Part shown: in pieces, positions 11,753-21,518 of the stretch
How positions within the stretch are numbered: the first letter of the stretch is position 1
Layout of the letters: each line of letters begins with the position of its first letter
From: Ilex aquifolium
Lineage: Eukaryota; Streptophyta; Magnoliopsida; Aquifoliales; Aquifoliaceae
Direction of reading: 5' to 3'
DNA: 64,000 nt
Assembly: GCA_951799425.1 (NCBI GenBank)
Contig: OX637404.1
Coordinates: 23,432,545-23,496,544, forward strand
Position numbers and translations under genes: made by a program
The notes under the pieces: generated by a model
What the model was told of the DNA's origin: nothing
What the model saw: the letters and a program-made list of their open reading frames with translations, nothing else
Database searches by the model: none

Positions 11753-12842
11753 ATGGCTGCCTCTGCTTCTTCTTTGTTCCATGAACGATCCTCCTTTGGT
11801 ATCGAATGGAAGTGGCATTGTCGCTATTTGTCCCCTTCAATACTTGAATCTTCTGATTTGGTGGACATCAAAAAATGGTTTTTCCCTGATCTTGATTTGC
11901 CTTTGCGAGTCTCTTCCTCCGACGAGCCTTGCAACTACCTCCCCCGAGGGGAGGTCTGTTTCTTTGAAGGTGCTATGGACATGGGACTTCGCCTTCCCAT
12001 TCATCCGGCCATTGGGCGAGTTCTTGCCTATTATGGTCTGTGCGCTTCTCGCCTTTCTCCACGAGGATGGGCTGCTATGGTAAGCTTTTTCTTGTTCTGC
12101 CGCCTGCATGCTCTTGGCAGGTTCCCCTTTGTCTCTGAGTTCCTGTACTTCTTTGAGATTGAGGAAGATGATGCCCCCTGCTTCAGTTTCTTCCGTTGGA
12201 GGGATTTCAATTTACGCCCTTTGGTTCTAGATCTTCCCTCCAATCCTGAAGGGTGGTTTAAGCGTTTCTTCTTCGCCTCTGGAGAGTCTTGGAGGTCTCC
12301 TGAGGATCGCTGTCGTAAAGCTAGGATTCCTCGGTCCTGGAAGAGCTTCTCTCGCATTGGTAAGCTCGAGCCGAGCTCTTTTGAGTATTTCTCCTTTTAA
12401 AGATATGCTCTTATTATGTCCTTGCTGTGCAGATCCACCTGACCTGGATTTACCAGGGATGGTGAATATCAACGAGTTGCTGCTTGTGGAGTCTAAGACT
12501 TATTCCGAGCTGATGACGAGCGCAAACCTCTATTTGCTTGGGGCTGAGGCTACTGAGTTCGAGTTTTCCACTATTCCTTACCCTTCCTGGACCTCTTTTT
12601 CTGATTCTGATGAGGACGGGGGTTCTGACAAGGATGGAAACACCGTCACGAGTTCAAGGAAGCGTAAGAGGGATGACTCTCCTTCTCCTGACTCTTTGTC
12701 CACCATCTTCCTTACCTCCATTGGTCAGAAGCTTCTTGACTTGCTTCACAAGGCTGAGCAAGAAAGGGATGAGCTGAAGAAAGAGAATGCTAGCCTGAAG
12801 GGAGAGGTTGCTGAGCTGAGATCTGAACTTAAGAAAGACTAG
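11753..12842 (+). CDS. Opposite-strand gene 2 of the Tat element, paralogue of gene 1
   Basis: Two exons (11753-12359 and 12433-12842) join in frame to 338 residues; the intron is GT-AG, phase 1. ATG 11753 begins MAASASSLFHER. The N-terminal domain (about residues 55-185) resembles that of gene 1: LPIHP corresponds to FPLHP, and WFKRFFFASGESW (ending at residue 180) to WKEHFFFVGGTNW. The intron follows 23 residues after that tryptophan, against 24 in gene 1, and has the same phase, so the two genes probably arose by duplication. Exon 2 has an acidic Ser-rich stretch, a strong basic nuclear-localisation-like patch RKRKR (278-282) and a C-terminal coiled coil (about 305-337). It is shorter than gene 1 by the Ser/Pro-rich middle. 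Biochemical role unknown. Confidence 0.78.
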
Positions 12843-13013
12843 GATCTTTGTTTCCTTGTATCTTTCTTTCTTTTCCTGAACGATACTAGACGATGACTTT
12901 TTTTATACTTTTCTGCACGTTTATTTTCTTGGATATTCTGAATTCTAGTTTGTTCATTCTTGAGAATGCATGCCCACACACGAGCTTTTTGTGTTTGAAA
13001 CATGAACGTAGAA

Positions 13014-13235
13014 GGAAAACAGAAGATCATGCTTGCACTGACCTTAGTTCCTGACTAGTCCCAGAGATCAGACCACGAACATTGATGGAAAACAGAAAAT
13101 CATGTTCGTGCTGACCCCAATTCCCAACTGGTTTCCATTGGTCGTACCACGAGCGTTGATGGAAAACAGAATATCATGTTGGTACTGACCTCACTTCCCA
13201 TCTGGCTTTGTGAGTGCTCTCTGCCGTACTGGACA
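13014..13235. repeat. Three diverged 73-74-bp tandem repeats
   Basis: Units begin GGAAAACAGA at 13014, 13087 and 13161, each followed by ATCATG and a GACC stretch. They are clearly homologous but diverged. They lie in the 3' untranslated part of the element. Confidence 0.85.
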
Positions 13236-13290
13236 TTTTAGGGTGTTCGAGGGTGTAGGCAGTGCATAAGGACCATTAGTCGCGGGGGAA

Positions 13291-13368
13291 AGACTGTTGG
13301 TGTCTCCAAGAAGAGTTCTTTCTTCAATTTGACTGTTGGTGTCTCCAAGAAGGGACCAGTCTTGAATT
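13291..13368. repeat. Two 39-bp direct repeats
   Basis: GACTGTTGGTGTCTCCAAGA occurs at 13292 and again at 13331, with related T-rich tails. Confidence 0.85.
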
Positions 13369-13398
13369 TTACGAACCTAGAAGCGTGTACGCGCCGAG

Positions 13399-13744
13399 GA
13401 GCTGTAGAACTCATCTTGCTTTTGGTAAGCTTGGAAGCTTATTGCTTGTATATGAGCTGAAGAGCTCATCTTATATTTATAAGCTTTGAAGCTTATCGCT
13501 AGTTTATGAGCCGACGAGCTCATCTCGCATTTATAAGCTTTGAAGCTTGTCGTTTGTTTATGAGCCGAAGAGCTCATCCTGCATTTATAAGCTTTGAAGC
13601 TTATCGTTCGTTTATGAGCTGAAGAGCTCATCTTGCATTTATAAGCTTTGAAGCTTATTGTTTGTTTATGAGCTGAAGAGCTCATCTTGCATTTATAAGC
13701 TTTGAAGCTTATCGTTTGTTTATGAGCTGAAGAGCTCATCTTGC
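13399..13744. repeat. 54-bp tandem array with two palindromes per unit
   Basis: Six full units start at 13399, 13454, 13508, 13562, 13616 and 13670, with a partial unit at 13724. The first spacing is 55 bp and the rest are exactly 54. Each unit carries GAGCTGAAGAGCTC and AAGCTTTGAAGCTT, both near-palindromic around a short centre. Because 54 is a multiple of three, the minus strand stays open and gives a repetitive peptide (KMSSSAHKQTISFKAYKC), which I do not regard as a protein. The array begins about 75 bases beyond the pol stop codon. Confidence 0.95.
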
Positions 13745-13820
13745 TACTTTGGAGACCATTGGAGGGTGAATAAAAGACTTGTTCTTTCTTATTTAAAAGT
13801 AGTTCTATTACAAGTAACAC

Positions 13821-16800
13821 TTACTGAAAAAACTTCTTAAGGTGCTCGGCATTCCACGAGTGAGGTAGAATCTTTCCTTCCTCTGTTTGCAACTCGTAAT
13901 TCCCTGGTCTGATTATCCTTGACACGATATAGGGCCCTTCCCAATTGGGTCCCAATTTCCCATGCGTGGGATCCTTTCTCGCAAGCAGAAGCCTCCTAAG
14001 TACCAAATCTCCAACCTTGAAACTTCTGTGTCTTACCCTCCTGTCATAGTACCTAGCAGTTTTCCTTTGGTAAGTACAGACACGGTGCAGAGCTCTGTCC
14101 CTCTTTTCATCCAAGAGATCGAGGTTTAGCAAGAGAGACTCATCATTGTGCTCGGAATCTGCAAACTCCACCCTTGGTGATTGGAGCCCTATCTCCACTG
14201 GGGCCACTGCCTCGGTCCCAAAGGCCAAAGCAAAGGGGGTTTCCTGAGTCGCAGATCTGGCGGTGGTCCTGTAGGCCCACAATACCTCCGGAATGTACTC
14301 CACCCATTTGCCTTTCAGGTTTTCTAGCTTGGTCTTCAAAGCTGACTTTATGGTTCTTATTGTGACCTCTGCCTGCCCATTAGACTGGGGATGGGCAGGA
14401 GCTGAGAAATAGTTCTTTGTTCCGAGCTCGGCACAAAAACTTTTGAACTTTGAATTATCAAACTGCTTTCCATTGTCAGATACGAATGCTCTGGGAACTC
14501 CAAACCTGCAAACTATCGACTTCCAAACGAAGTTTTGAACTTTTTGCTCTGTGATTGTTGCCAAAGGTTCAACCTCTGCCCATTTAGTAAAGTAATCCAC
14601 TCCTATGATGGCAAACTTGCACTGCCCCACACCGGTGGGAAGGGGTCCCAGAATGTCCAACCCCCACTGCTGAAAAGGCCATGGGCTTACCACCGAGGTT
14701 AGGAGCTCGGGAGGACAGTGGGACATATTGGCATGCTCCTGGCAAGTTTTACATTTTCTTACTAAGTCGGTGGCGCTTTTGAGCATGGTGGGCCAATAAT
14801 ACCCTTGCCTCAGTACTTTTCCTGCCAAGGCCCGAGCTCCTATGTGATTGCCACATATCCCCTCATGTACCTCTCTGAGTATATAATTAGCATCTTCATC
14901 TCCTACGCACTTAAGGAGAGGCGTTGAGAATCCTCGTTTATACAGGCTTCCTTGGAGTAGGGAAAATCTAGCTGACCTGGTCCTCAGCTTGGATGCCTCC
15001 TTAGTATCACTTGGCAGAGTCCCATTTTGCAAGTATCCGATGATGGGGTCCATCCAGCTCGGCTGAGCTTCAACCGATAGCATGTCCTCTTCACTGATGC
15101 TTACTGAAGGCCCCGGGAGGTGCTCCACTGGAATTAGCCTATCCAAATCCTCTTGCGAGACAGTTGCTAACCTTGCCAGGGCATCTGCTCTTGAATTTTC
15201 CGTTCTAGGCACGTGTCTGACCTTAACCTGCACAAACTTTTTCATTAGTTCTCGTACCTTTTTGAGGTAAAGGATCATCTTTTCGCCTCTTGCCTCGTAA
15301 CATTCTTCTATCTGCTTCACCACCAGCTGAGAGTCACTGCAGATCTCCAGCTGCTCCGCTTCCATAGAGTGGGCAAGATTGAGCCCAGCGATGACAGCTT
15401 CGTATTCTGCTTCGTTATTTGAAGCTCTGAACCCAAATCTAAGGGCGTATTCAACATCTATTCCTTCTGGAGAGGTCAAGATCATCCCTGCACCGCTTCC
15501 CTGAGCATTAGCAGCTCCATCTACCGAAAGCTTCCAGATGGGGAGGTCTGGAATTAAATCTGTGGTCTCCATCGGCGCTGCTGCTGTGAATTCTGCAATA
15601 AAATCTGCCAAAATTTGCCCTTTGATGGCAGTTCTTGGCTTATACCTAATATCAAACTCGCTGAGCTCCACGGCCCATTTAACCAACCTCCCCGAGGACT
15701 CTGGCTTGTGAAGCACTTGCTTCATGGGCTGATCTGTTGGAACCTCGATAGTATGAGCCTGGAAATAAGGTCTAAGTCTCCTAGCTGTTGTAACCAACGC
15801 TAGAACGAGTTTTTCCATTTTTGGATATCTCTCCTCTGCCCCCCTCAGAGCTCTGCTACAGTAGTAAACTGGTTGCTGAGCTCTGTCTCGTTCCCTAACC
15901 AGCGCTGCACTTGTTGAAAAATCTGAAACCGCTAGGTAGAGGGTGAGGACTTCCCCTTCTAAAGGGCTCACCAGAACAGGAGGAGAACTCATATATTTCT
16001 TTAGGGCTTCGAATGCTTCTTCACACTTGGCATCCCATTGGAATGCCTTCTTCAAGATCTGAAAAAATGGCTGGCATTTATCGCTGGACCTAGACACAAA
16101 ACGGCTCAGTGCAGCTATCCTGCCTGTCAAGCGTTGCACCTCTTTTGTGTTGGATGGTGATTTCATTTCCACCATTGCTTTAACCTTTTCTGGATTGGCC
16201 TCAATCCCTCTGCTGCTGACTATAAAGCCCAGAAATTTTCCAGCCGAGACCCCAAATGCGCACTTCGCAGGGTTTAGCTTCATTTTGTACTCCTTTAGAA
16301 TTCGGAATGACTCAGCTAAGTGCTCGATGTGGAGCTCTGCTTTTAGTGATTTCACTAGCATGTCATCAATGTAAACTTCCATGGACGTTCCTATTTGCTT
16401 CTGGAACATTTTATTTACTAACCGCTGGTAAGTGGCTCCAGCGTTCTTCAATCCGAAGGGCATGACCTGATAACAATATGTCCCCTGTTATGTCACAAAG
16501 GAGGTCTTCTCTTGATCGCTGGGATCCATCTTGATCTGGTTGTAGCCTGAGAAGGCGTCCATGAAACTGAGGAGCTCGTGCCCTGCTGTGGCATCCACTA
16601 TTAGGTCAATCCGAGGTAAAGGGAAACTGTCCTTGGGGCATGCTCGGTTGAGATCAGTGAAGTCAATGCACAGTTGTCACTTCCCATTGGTTTTCTTTAC
16701 AAGAACTACATTTGCTAACCAGGTGGGGTAATCAACCTCCCTGATAGCCTTGGCATGGAGGAGTTTACTGACCTCCTCATTGATTGCCTTTTGTCTTTCA

Positions 16801-17742
16801 GAGGCAAAGCTCCTCCTCTTCTGTTTGATGGGTTTGCAAATTGGGTTCACGCATAGCTTATGGGTAATGACCGAAGGATCAATTCCTTCCATGTCTTCTT
16901 GCTTCCAAACAAACACTCCTACATTCTCTTTTAGGAACCGGATGAGGAGTCCTTTGAGCTCAACGTTCAGTTTGGACCCCACATAAACAAGGTGTTCTGG
17001 CTTCTCATCCAGCTGAACTGGTTTCAGCTCTTCCGATGGCATTGGTCTTGTCTCCATTTCATCTCTCATGTCGAGTTCGTCTAGTTGGATATTCTCCACT
17101 TCCTTCCTTTTTATAGAAGCCATGTAGCATTCCCGTGCTACGCGCTGGTCTCCTCGGACCACTCCGATTCCATTTTCTGTAGGGAACTTCACGACTAAGT
17201 GATAGGCAGATGGGATTGCCTTCATAGAATTCAGGGATGACCTACCAAGCAAGATGTTGTACGCCGATGGCGCATCGACTACTAGGAATTTAACAGTGGT
17301 AGTGGCTTGGCAAGGTGGATCCCCTAAGGTGAGCACGAGTTGGATTGAACCTAGGGGGAGGACCCTTTCCCCGGAGAATCTCAGCAAGTGAGTGCTTACT
17401 GGTTCAAGTTTCTCCCTTCCTATTTCCATCTTGTCGAACGCAGGTGCGAAAATAATATCTGCCGAGCTTCCGTTATCAATTAGAACCCGATGAACGGTTC
17501 TATTTGCCACCACAACTCGTACCACCAATGGATCATCATGGGGGTATTGTCACCCTTCTAAATCAGCATCTGAAAAAGTGATAGTTGTATCTAAGCGTGG
17601 TGCTTTGGATACAGCGTGCACTTCGAGAGCTTCTTCGGCTCTGATCCGCCGGAGGTGCGCCTTCCGAGCTGAGCTTGACTCTCCACCTCCAGCGAATCCT
17701 CCAGATATCACCCTGATTTCCCCTAGAGGCTGCTGGTGTGGT
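13821..17742 (-). pseudogene. Broken pol (protease, reverse transcriptase, two RNases H, integrase)
   Basis: One minus-strand frame runs from about 17742 to the stop at 13821 but is interrupted by TGA 17529-17531, TGA 16677-16679 and TAA 16488-16490. Visible domains in order: aspartic protease IDNGSSADIIF (D near 17477); reverse transcriptase with catalytic YIDDM at about 16373-16359; RNase H; a second, archaeal-type RNase H (about 15560-15170, SVDGAANAQGSG) typical of Tat; integrase with an HHCC zinc finger (HEGICGNH to CKTC) and catalytic D (14657), D (14477) and E (14369), a D-59-D-35-E spacing. All catalytic residues I looked for are present. The first two stops bracket the segment around the protease and RT start, and the last two bracket the RT segment holding its first catalytic Asp, so no full-length enzyme can be made without readthrough. 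Confidence 0.92.
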
Positions 17743-19293
17743 GCCGGCTGCCGGCTGCCGAGGTGGTGGTGGTGGAAGAGCTCGATTCTGGTTGTCGTTG
17801 GCTACAAAACGACGCAGCTGACCTCGCTGGATCAAGAACTCGATTTCCTTCTTTAGTTGAATGCAATCATCAGTGTGGTGTCCATGATTCCTGTGATAAT
17901 CACAGTATTTCGTGGGGTCTCTTTTTGCCGGGTCTGCCTTCATCCGAGGCGGCCATTTCAAGAACTTCTCGTTTTGGACCTCGTACAATACTTGTGACAC
18001 AGCGGCAGTGAGCGGGGTAAATCGCTGAGGTCCATATCTGGGCTGTAGTTCAGGCTGCATGGGACCCAGACGATCTCTGACATTTCCTCTTCTCTTGGGT
18101 GAGCGGTCTCTATCCCTCCTTGGGGACCTCTCCCGCCCTTTCTCCTTCCTGGGACTTCGGTCCCTTCTCTTTTCTTCTTTTTCCTTCTCCTTTCGTGAGG
18201 ATGTACTTCCCACCTTAGAAAGGAGTGCCTCTTCGCCATTTATATACTTCTCTGCTTTGGCTAACACCTCAGCCATACTTGCCTGAGAGTTCTTCGATAT
18301 AGAGAACATCAAATCTTTTGACTGCACTCCCAATCCAGCAATGAAAGCTGTTATGGCAAATTTTTCATCTGGAATGTCCACTTTCAATGTCTCCGAGTTA
18401 AACCTTTGGACGTACGATCTCAGATTCTCTTGGGGCCCCTGTTTCACATTTAGTATGTGGTAACTCGGTTTTCGATATATCCGAGCTCCTATAAAGTGAG
18501 ATACGAAAGCTATGGAGAGCTCTTTAAAGGATGAGATAGAGGCTGGGGGGAGCCTGTTAAACCAATTTAGGGCGGAACCTTTCAGTGTGATGGCAAAGGC
18601 TCTGCAACGCACAGGATCCTGGTATCCATGCAACTCCATCTGGTTCTTGTAAGTGTTGAGGTGATCCACAGGATCTTTCGTTCCATCAAAGACCTCTACT
18701 TGAGGCATTCTGAACTTCGGTGGGAGAGGGAAGTGTAGCACTCCCGTGGTGAATGGGGACTCAGTTTGCTGAACCAAGATATCCATGGTAACCGGAGCCT
18801 TGCCTTTAACAGCCTCCTTCATGTGGCTGAGCTCTTGCTGGATGTCTTTGAAGCGTTGTTCCCAGCGCTGCTCTTTCCTGTCTTGAGGATATGGGTAAAA
18901 ATCATCCCTATCCCCCCCGTCGTTTTGGCTTTGCACTTCGTCGTTATGGCCATTCCTAGGGGGTACATACGTAGCATACCCCCTGGGGTGGCTGCTTTCT
19001 CCTCCTTCGCTGACCTCTCTGAGGGGGTCCCAGTGTCGCCGTTCCCGGTAAGGGGGATTACTCTAGCCTTCTTGGGCCGGTCGTGCCTCCTGTGGGCGTT
19101 GTACGAGCTTTGATAGCTCTTCGTTTTCTTTCAGCAAGCGTTGGTTGACGAGGCGAAGGGCCTCCAACTCGTTATTAATGGGGGGATTAACCTCTGGGAT
19201 ATTCCCGGGTTGTCCGCCGTTGGTAGCTTCCTGTGGGTCTTGCATTCGCGGTAGGTTTGTTTGACTTCTGCTCATATTTCGTGTCGTTACCAT
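17563..19293 (-). pseudogene. Broken gag (capsid and zinc knuckle)
   Basis: The frame starts at ATG 19293, just inside the primer-binding site, and meets a TAG at 19063-19065 after 76 codons. It then stays open to 17563. Downstream of the TAG it encodes a retrotransposon gag (capsid) domain (about 18780-18400, including FDGTKDPVDHLNTYK and ALNWFNRLP), an Arg/Ser/Glu-rich segment, and a CHHC zinc knuckle of pattern C-x2-H-x4-H-x4-C (CDYHRNHGHHTDDC), the Tat variant of the usual CCHC. A 7-bp tandem duplication at 17743-17756 shifts the frame, so the last part before 17563 is out-of-frame sequence and the true gag-to-protease connection lies in the pol frame. Confidence 0.9.
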
Positions 19294-19334
19294 CAGTCAC
19301 TGAAAGATCAGCTTATTTGTAGAAGGAATAGTCG

Positions 19335-19354
19335 TTCCCACAGATGGCGCCAAA
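19335..19354 (-). other. Primer-binding site of the retrotransposon
   Basis: One or two bases inside the 5' LTR the minus strand reads TTTGGCGCCATCTGTGGGAA. TGGCGCC followed by a G-rich stretch is a common tRNA primer-binding motif in plant gypsy elements. The exact tRNA cannot be assigned without a search. Confidence 0.75.
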
Positions 19355-19355
19355 C

Positions 19356-20073
19356 TGATGGTGTAAATCTACGGAGATGAGCTATGGAACTAAATTAAGA
19401 TGACATGAACAGTCTGCGTGGGGATTGATTTGGGCGTCTGAGCTACAAGGCTCATGAAGTGGTGGATGAATGCTCTATTTGATGATGTATAGTGTGTGAA
19501 ACACGATAGAAGTATAGTGGTTCACCGGCTGATGAGCTCGGCTAGTCCACTCTCTAATGGAGGCTCTTACTCCTTTGTCTTTATTGATGAAAAAGTGTTA
19601 CAGTGGAATTATCAGGGCCTTAGGGTTTCTGGTTGTTCTCCCTTTTTTTTCTTGCCATGGAGGTTGCCCTCCCCTTTTATGGCCTCATGCTTACCTCTAA
19701 CACGGAATTACCTCCTATATTGAGGGGATCGTGCCCTATCTTCATCCATAATTCCGGAGTTACCTAAACTCCTTACGGCTGGCTTCAAGCGGAGAGATCT
19801 TTGCCCTCTTTCGTGGGATTCTCCTTAGTTTTAGGAGGGGATCGTGGCTGATCACGGGTCTTATGCCTTGGAATGGTTCTACTTTCTTTTTAGTGATATC
19901 CGTAGTTACCTCGCTGTCCTTTCATCATTTCTTAACTCGTGTCCTCAGCTGGGAGCCCTTAGTGCTGAATAAATGAGCTCTGGCCAATGCCGGATGGGCT
20001 CTACTTCTTCTATCTGAGCTCCCGACCTGAGCTTATTTCCTGAGCTCGTGTCTGTTCATTTCAGGTATCATCA
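19356..20073 (-). repeat. LTR (5' LTR of the minus-strand element)
   Basis: A 718-bp copy matching 7012-7729 at 716 positions. It is followed on the plus strand by the target duplication GAAGT. For the minus-strand gag-pol this is the promoter-bearing 5' LTR. Confidence 0.96.
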
Positions 20074-21518
20074 GAAGTAATGGTAGAGCGGTTTCAAATA
20101 CTATTATTTTTTTTAAAATACTTATGAGAAATAATTTATAGAAGTATTTTTTAAAAATCAATTCAAACACACCCTTAGGGACCTATTTTTCTTATTAAAT
20201 TTAGGATGTTAATATTAACCGTTATATTAACTTTAAAGTAAAATTTAAAACGATCTCAACCGCGAATAATAAAAGTTATTTTGGTTGTCTTTTGAGATTT
20301 AAATTGTAAGCTATTTTATTATATAAATAGATAATAAAGACTAAAGACATTAGACTTCTAGACCTATTTTTACCATTTTATAACATTGAAAGTGTAACGT
20401 TAAGGGAAGAGGGATAACAATGAAGTGAATTTTTTTTTTTTTTGACAAATCACTTACAATGCATTCAATTGGATCCATCACCTATTAAGAGTAGATGATA
20501 AACAAAGAAAAAAAATTAACGAGAAGATGTATTGGAGAAATAATTGCTATACAGGGATGAGAAAATGACAAAAAAATCCCTGTGTTTGTTGAAGCTGAAA
20601 TAGGGCCATATAGGAAAGGGCCCACAACTGGTCATTTCCCCATTGGAATGAACTGGAAAAAAACGGATAGACATGAAGGGCAAAGTGCAAAACTGACAAG
20701 TTGTCAAACGTATGAAAAATTATACTTTGATCCCTTTAGTTGTAAACTCGAATTTAATTTATTTTTTGAAGTATCAAACTTTTCACATCGTCTCCTCAAT
20801 TATTTGAATATTTTACACTGTCTTAAATACAAACATCAATTATCTTTTTGGATAAAAATTACCAAAGTTTCAGTTCAAAGTAATTTCAGACTTGCGCTAA
20901 CTACTCCTTCAAACTCAGCGGTTGGTCACCGTGGTTTGAGCTAAGTTATAACATGTTCTTAAAAAGACAGAGATGAGTCTGGATGACTAGTCCTTAGGGG
21001 TGGAAGGAATTGAACTTGAGATCTCTGAAATTACCAAATACCAGATTCAACAACTGAATCACCCTTAAGAGTTGAAGGACAAAATAAAATAAAATATAGT
21101 TAAATTTTTAGTTGACGCTAGTATTTGAGGAGATGTGAAACTAATCACTTAATTAAATGTACAATATAAAAAATATAATAGTTTAGTGGACAATGTGAGA
21201 AAGGGTTATCGTTGAGGGGTCATAATTAAAGGGGTCAAAATGTAATTTGTCCTCAAACATACGTAGATCTGACGGCTGTGTTCCTCTCAGTTGCTTTAAC
21301 CTTTCTCTGCCGTCGGTGATTAAAATCATAAGCCCTCAAAAACTGGGGCGCCAAAACCCCTTACCATTCGTCCAAAGATTTCATTGAAAAGAAAAAAGAA
21401 ATACTGAATTTTCAGTGTATGATACAGTATAAATATAGATATATATATATATTTGGGGCTTTGTCTGTGTCCATAGAGCTCGATTCGATTGGGATTTGGA
21501 GATTGAAAAAGCTGAAGA
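20074..21518. other. Intergenic and promoter region of the transportin gene
   Basis: AT-rich, with a T-run near 20430. I see no gene. It begins with the retrotransposon target duplication (20074-20078) and ends in the promoter and 5' UTR of the gene starting at 21519. The retrotransposon therefore sits about 1.4 kb upstream of that start codon. Confidence 0.6.
21428..21435 (+). promoter_or_regulatory. TATA box of the transportin gene
   Basis: A TATAAATA match lies 84 bases before the ATG at 21519, followed by a TA-dinucleotide run that could also bind. The spacing fits a short 5' UTR. Confidence 0.5.

Larger units (their letters stand above)
7012..20073 (-). mobile_element. Tat-lineage Ty3/gypsy LTR retrotransposon with two opposite-strand genes
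   Basis: The element is 13,062 bp, bounded by 718-bp direct LTRs and flanked by the perfect 5-bp duplication GAAGT (7007-7011 and 20074-20078). Replication genes read on the minus strand, so the 5' LTR is 19356-20073. Order in element direction: 5' LTR, primer-binding site, gag, protease, reverse transcriptase, RNase H, second (archaeal-type) RNase H, integrase, tandem repeats, two genes on the opposite strand, polypurine tract, 3' LTR. The second RNase H, the CHHC gag zinc knuckle and the opposite-strand genes mark the Tat lineage (relatives include Ogre, Grande, RIRE2 and Retand). The LTRs differ at 2 of 718 sites, so the insertion is recent. Gag-pol is defective (see those entries). Confidence 0.95.

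Noticed and set aside
13030..13744. CRISPR-like array
   Set aside because: Tandem units are contiguous with no unique spacers, and this is plant nuclear DNA.
13377..13820. A 147-residue repetitive minus-strand frame after pol
   Set aside because: The 54-bp repeat unit is a multiple of three, so it stays open without selection. No start context or domain.
17529..17531. Stop codons in gag-pol as programmed readthrough sites
   Set aside because: Four stops at unrelated places, including inside the reverse transcriptase core, do not fit a regulated readthrough scheme, which would use a single stop at the gag-pol junction.
14174..18286. Plus-strand open frames opposite gag and pol
   Set aside because: Short, without domains, and explained by the codon bias of the minus-strand polyprotein.
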